This document shows positions 7,233-10,419 of a stretch of 10,419 nt of DNA, piece by piece. Both the position numbers and the translations under genes were made by a program. Positions within the stretch are counted from its first letter, which is position 1. The number at the start of each line of letters is the position of its first letter. The notes under the pieces were generated by a model that was given only the letters and a program-made list of their open reading frames with translations, did no database searches and was not told where the DNA came from. Origin of the DNA: Lysobacterales bacterium (lineage in GTDB: Bacteria; Pseudomonadota; Gammaproteobacteria; Xanthomonadales; SZUA-36); contig DAOWGA010000102.1 in the NCBI GenBank assembly GCA_030637665.1, forward strand, positions 1 to 10,419, read 5' to 3'.

Positions 7233-7667
7233 ATGGAACAGATCCCGATTTTGGCGCCAGCCGCGGTCCTGGTTTTATGGTCGCTGGTGGTATTGATGTG
7301 GATGACTGCAACCAGATTTCCTGCGTTCGCCAAAGCGGGACTCAAGATCGGCGATGCCAAACCAGGCTCCCGATATGTTGATGTCGAGCCGGCAATGCCG
7401 TCAAAGGTGAACTGGAAGTCCCACAACTACACCCACCTGATGGAACAACCGACCCTCTTCTATGCAGCGGTTATAATCCTCGCCCTGGCGGGTGAAGGCA
7501 GTGGAATCAATGCATCGTTTGCCTGGGCCTATGTTGCGATCAGGGTGGTGCACAGCATTTGGCAATCGACCGTTAACATCATTTCGGTTCGCGTGACACT
7601 TTTCACCCTGTCCACCCTGTGTTTGTGGGTATTGGCAATTAACGCGGTGAGAGCAACCCTGTTCTAG
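7233..7667 (+). CDS. MAPEG family integral membrane protein
   Basis: This 144-residue protein is the normal length for bacterial MAPEG proteins, which include glutathione-dependent transferases and peroxidases of the membrane. The start ATG 7233 has AAGGAG (7222-7227) 5 bases upstream; an in-frame TTG at 7197 has none. Four hydrophobic segments lie at about 7-25, 72-88, 95-112 and 119-140. The family pattern is clear in NYTHLMEQPTLFYA (65-78) and in AYVAIRVVHSIWQ (99-111), with the Arg, His and Asn residues usual for this region. It lies divergent to the hydrolase and is followed by a palindrome on its stop codon, so it is probably transcribed alone. Enzymatic activity and substrate cannot be told from the sequence. 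Confidence 0.88.
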   Translation: MEQIPILAPAAVLVLWSLVVLMWMTATRFPAFAKAGLKIGDAKPGSRYVDVEPAMPSKVNWKSHNYTHLMEQPTLFYAAVIILALAGEGSGINASFAWAYVAIRVVHSIWQSTVNIISVRVTLFTLSTLCLWVLAINAVRATLF

Positions 7668-7685
7668 CTGTGAATTCACAGCTAG
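7664..7685. repeat. Perfect 22-bp palindrome on the MAPEG stop codon
   Basis: The half-site CTAGCTGTGAA is followed at once by its exact reverse complement. The first bases include the TAG stop (7665-7667). As RNA it can fold into an 8-bp stem with the loop GAAUUC. It could end or stabilise the MAPEG message, but no T-run follows, so it is not a classic intrinsic terminator. It may instead be a protein site. Confidence 0.5.
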
Positions 7686-7938
7686 GGCAAGTGTTAACAG
7701 GCCCTGGGAAAAGAAGAAATTAGCCGCAAACTGACTCGTTTTCCGCATACCCCTTCGCGCCGGGGATTTCCTGACCTGTGTCAAAGAAAAGCTCACGCAG
7801 CGGACCCATATTTACTATGCGTGGTGGATCGACCCACCGGTTCGCGCGTACGTATTTGAAAAGTTTACGCCTCCGAAACGGCGGGAGTTCCATCTCGTCA
7901 ATGTTCGCATTCCAAGATTATTGGAAAGGAGGAAAACC
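7686..7938 (+). other. Leader and upstream region of the Hsp20 gene
   Basis: This 253-base gap has no convincing gene. A sigma-32-like -10 (ACCCATAT, 7804-7811) is present, but the only -35 candidate (TGTCAAA, 7779-7785) is poor and too far away. A weak 5-bp hairpin occurs near 7826-7841 (GGTGG/CCACC). CCTCC at 7870-7874 is complementary to the GGAGG of the Hsp20 ribosome binding site. A 6-bp hairpin directly before that site is listed separately. Confidence 0.35.
7910..7932 (+). promoter_or_regulatory. Hairpin abutting the Hsp20 ribosome binding site
   Basis: TTCCAA (7910-7915), loop GATTA and TTGGAA (7921-7926) form a perfect 6-bp stem. Its last bases run into the ribosome binding site AAAGGAGG (7925-7932), which is 6 bases before ATG 7939. 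Small heat-shock genes are often controlled by RNA thermometers (ROSE, fourU), so a heat-sensitive structure is possible here, but no known class is recognisable. Confidence 0.35.
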
Positions 7939-8460
7939 ATGACACTGAAGCATATAGTTCCCTGGCGCTGGGGAGGCCTTCGGCATTGGGATGAAGAAGA
8001 TCGTCCGTACGAATCTTTCTTCCAGGAGATGGATTCGTTCCACAAGGAAATGGATCGTCTTTTTGAAGATTTCTGGAAAGGTAGCGGAAGGCATACCTTC
8101 ATGACCAAGCCATGGCACCACGGTGATCTCACTCCGCGTGTCGACGAGACGGAAGACGAAAAGGCCTTCCACATCAAAGTCGAACTACCCGGCATGGATA
8201 AGGATGACGTCGATGTCACCCTGTCCGGCGGCGTTCTCACCATCAGGGGTGAGAAAAAACGCGAGGAAGAGGAAAAAGGCAAGGATTTCTACCGGAAGGA
8301 GCGCTCTTTCGGCTCATTCAACCGTTCATTGCCGGTCCTCATGGATGTAGACGAGAGCAAGATCGAAGCAAAATTCGAGAAGGGAATTCTTTATATCGAA
8401 CTCCCCAAAACCGAGGAGGCCCAAAAGAAGGTCAAACACATCTCGGTGCAAGCAGCCTGA
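7939..8460 (+). CDS. Hsp20/alpha-crystallin small heat-shock protein
   Basis: This 173-residue ATP-independent chaperone should hold unfolding proteins in the cytoplasm as large oligomers. ATG 7939 follows the strong site AAAGGAGG at 6-base spacing; the in-frame TTG at 7921 is ruled out because that site would lie inside the gene. The N-terminal part (1-63) is rich in aromatic and acidic residues. The alpha-crystallin domain spans about 64-157 and includes VELPGMDKDDVDVTLSGGVL (81-100) and the signature FEKGILYIELPK (146-157), with Gly149 and Leu151 in the places of the conserved G-x-L motif. The tail carries the I-x-V motif (ISV, 168-170) that links dimers into oligomers. It is of the long class-A/Hsp17-18 type rather than close to E. 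coli IbpA. It stands alone: a hairpin before its start, a terminator after its stop, and a convergent dehydrogenase gene downstream. Confidence 0.95.
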   Translation: MTLKHIVPWRWGGLRHWDEEDRPYESFFQEMDSFHKEMDRLFEDFWKGSGRHTFMTKPWHHGDLTPRVDETEDEKAFHIKVELPGMDKDDVDVTLSGGVLTIRGEKKREEEEKGKDFYRKERSFGSFNRSLPVLMDVDESKIEAKFEKGILYIELPKTEEAQKKVKHISVQAA

Positions 8461-8474
8461 CCCACTCAAAATTC

Positions 8475-8502
8475 CGGGGAGCAGGACTGCTCCCCGTTTT
8501 TT
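8475..8502 (+). terminator. Intrinsic terminator of the Hsp20 gene, perhaps bidirectional
   Basis: CGGGGAGCA-GGAC-TGCTCCCCG (8475-8496 with a 4-base loop) is a perfect 9-bp GC-rich stem followed by six T (8497-8502), beginning 15 bases after the Hsp20 stop. Read from the other strand, the stem is followed by GGAATTTTG, so it may also stop transcripts from the convergent dehydrogenase gene. Confidence 0.88.
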
Positions 8503-8561
8503 CGTAAGATCAAATGGTAAAGGGTGCCGCGCGCCTGGCCTTTCGGCCGGTTTTCAATGTA

Positions 8562-9605
<1,044 letters not shown>

Positions 9606-9659
9606 GGCACATTCTTCCCAAAAACGTCAATATGTCCCGCCTCAAAGGCTCAGAGCCCT

Positions 9660-9863
9660 TTATGGCTCACGGCGTTGGCAGTAAGCAGGTTCCCGGCCCA
9701 ACGAAAGCCATCGAATCCACTGCACTGTTGTTCGAAGGCAGAACGGTATTGGCCGCTTCGAGCAGTGTTTCTGCATCAGCGCATACACCGCCGCATCTTC
9801 AGTATCCCCCAGACGGCCATCGAGCGCTTCAATAATCCGGCGAATAAAGTGCTGGCTGCACAT
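9660..9863 (-). pseudogene. Possible decayed coding sequence between the dehydrogenase and glycine-zipper genes
   Basis: On the - strand from ATG 9863, one frame gives FIRRIIEALDGRLGDTEDAA followed by VYALMQ, with coding-like codon use. It then turns into Cys/Arg-rich nonsense and ends at 9660. A neighbouring frame takes over at about 9780 with DAETLLEAANTVLPSNNSAV and ends at TGA 9667-9669. One frameshift near 9770-9785 would join the two into one protein-like sequence. The first part overlaps the last 35 bases of the glycine-zipper gene. I do not recognise the family. This could be a real remnant or a GC-rich artefact. Confidence 0.25.
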
Positions 9864-10362
9864 GAACGCGAACCCGGATCTTTTTACCCGGTTGTTCCAG
9901 CATGCGGGTGTGGTAAATACCCCCGCGATACTTGTAGGTGACATCCCAGGCGGAAATGCGTTCTTCCGTGCGCCAGTTGCGCTGAATCTCGCAGCGGGTT
10001 TGTGCGACCGGGTATGGCCCCCCGGAATGGTGGCGCTGCGCGACGTTATAGCCGATGGTCCCGCCGATCGCAGCACCGGCCACGGTTAATGCGGCCTTGC
10101 CGTGGCCGCCACCGAACTGGTGGCCCACAACACCGCCAACGATGGCGCCGAGAACGGTCGGCGCGACTGAATGGGGCTGCGGTCTCCAGGCTTGTTCTTC
10201 CCAGCAAACCTGCTCATCGACAGGAAAGCGCACGATTTCATATACAGGGACTGCCGAAACTACCCTGGCATGGTCGTAGCCGGAATCCTTGTGACCTGCC
10301 AAGGCGGGCAGGCAAGTCAGGGCTAGGCTTGCAGTCAAAAGAACTTTATTAAGACTTTTCAT
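9829..10362 (-). CDS. Glycine-zipper (17 kDa antigen/SlyB-like) envelope protein
   Basis: This 177-residue protein is read from ATG 10362; a TTG one codon upstream is possible but not needed, and neither has a clear ribosome binding site. Residues 1-22 are a Sec signal peptide ending LPALA, with no lipobox Cys, so it is not an obvious lipoprotein. The motif VDEQVCWEEQ (48-57) is usual before the zipper in this group. The glycine zipper (about 72-104, with small residues in a repeating GxxxG-like spacing) should form a membrane hairpin. The C-terminal part, with YDVTY-like WDVTYKYRGGIYHTRM (139-154) and RVRVHV, is a conserved beta domain of the family. Cys53 and Cys124 could form a disulfide. 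Such proteins sit in the outer membrane or periplasm and influence envelope integrity; the exact role is unknown. It is the first gene of a possible transcript leading to the dehydrogenase. Confidence 0.88.
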   Translation of the reverse strand: MKSLNKVLLTASLALTCLPALAGHKDSGYDHARVVSAVPVYEIVRFPVDEQVCWEEQAWRPQPHSVAPTVLGAIVGGVVGHQFGGGHGKAALTVAGAAIGGTIGYNVAQRHHSGGPYPVAQTRCEIQRNWRTEERISAWDVTYKYRGGIYHTRMLEQPGKKIRVRVHVQPALYSPDY

Positions 10363-10419
10363 CAAGAAATACTATATGTGAAACGGAATTGAAACGTGGA
10401 GCACAGAATAAGCAAGTAA

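Noticed and set aside
7779..7811. Sigma-32-like promoter for Hsp20
   Set aside because: The -10-like ACCCATAT is fair, but TGTCAAA is a weak -35 and the 18-base spacer is too long. I keep it only as a note on the leader region.
7815..8282. Open frame of 155 codons on the - strand
   Set aside because: It is antisense to the Hsp20 gene, Ser/Arg-rich, and has no motif.
9644..9661. Terminator after the glycine-zipper gene
   Set aside because: The near-palindrome AAAGGCTCAGAGCCCTTT folds only with a bulge and a 3-base loop and is not followed by a T-run.

Overview
The window looks like chromosomal DNA from a GC-rich Gram-negative bacterium, most likely a gammaproteobacterium. The evidence is Sec signal peptides ending in AxA, a 17 kDa-antigen/SlyB-type glycine-zipper envelope protein, a MAPEG membrane protein, an Hsp20 chaperone, and REP-like palindromes headed by GTAG of the kind known from pseudomonads, xanthomonads and enterics. 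The species cannot be named from the sequence. No rRNA, tRNA, CRISPR array, transposase or phage gene was seen.

Layout: (1) Positions 2-5343 hold a two-gene operon on the + strand. The first gene, cut off at its 5' end by the window edge, encodes a von Willebrand A-like protein with a degenerate metal site. The second overlaps it by 4 bases (ATGA) and encodes a 1106-residue exported, beta-rich protein with three C-terminal membrane helices. (2) Positions 5340-6071 hold a REP-like palindrome on the operon's stop codon, a gene for a small exported three-EF-hand protein, and an 82/85-bp tandem duplication of the end of that gene, each copy carrying a REP-like palindrome. (3) Positions 6102-7667 hold a membrane-anchored alpha/beta hydrolase (- strand) and a divergent MAPEG protein (+ strand). 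The 294-bp gap between them has candidate promoters, a short palindrome and a doubtful secreted mini-ORF. (4) Positions 7668-8502 hold an Hsp20 gene with a hairpin against its ribosome binding site and a clear intrinsic terminator. (5) Positions 8562-10362 hold two - strand genes, a zinc alcohol dehydrogenase and, upstream of it, a glycine-zipper envelope protein. Between them lies protein-like sequence split over two frames that may be a decayed gene.

The operon is the only part that suggests an undescribed system: a VWA-like partner translationally coupled to a giant membrane-anchored surface or periplasmic protein, which points to an envelope complex of unknown purpose. The other genes are ordinary stress, envelope and metabolic functions and do not form one pathway. 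No gap between genes exceeds about 300 bases.
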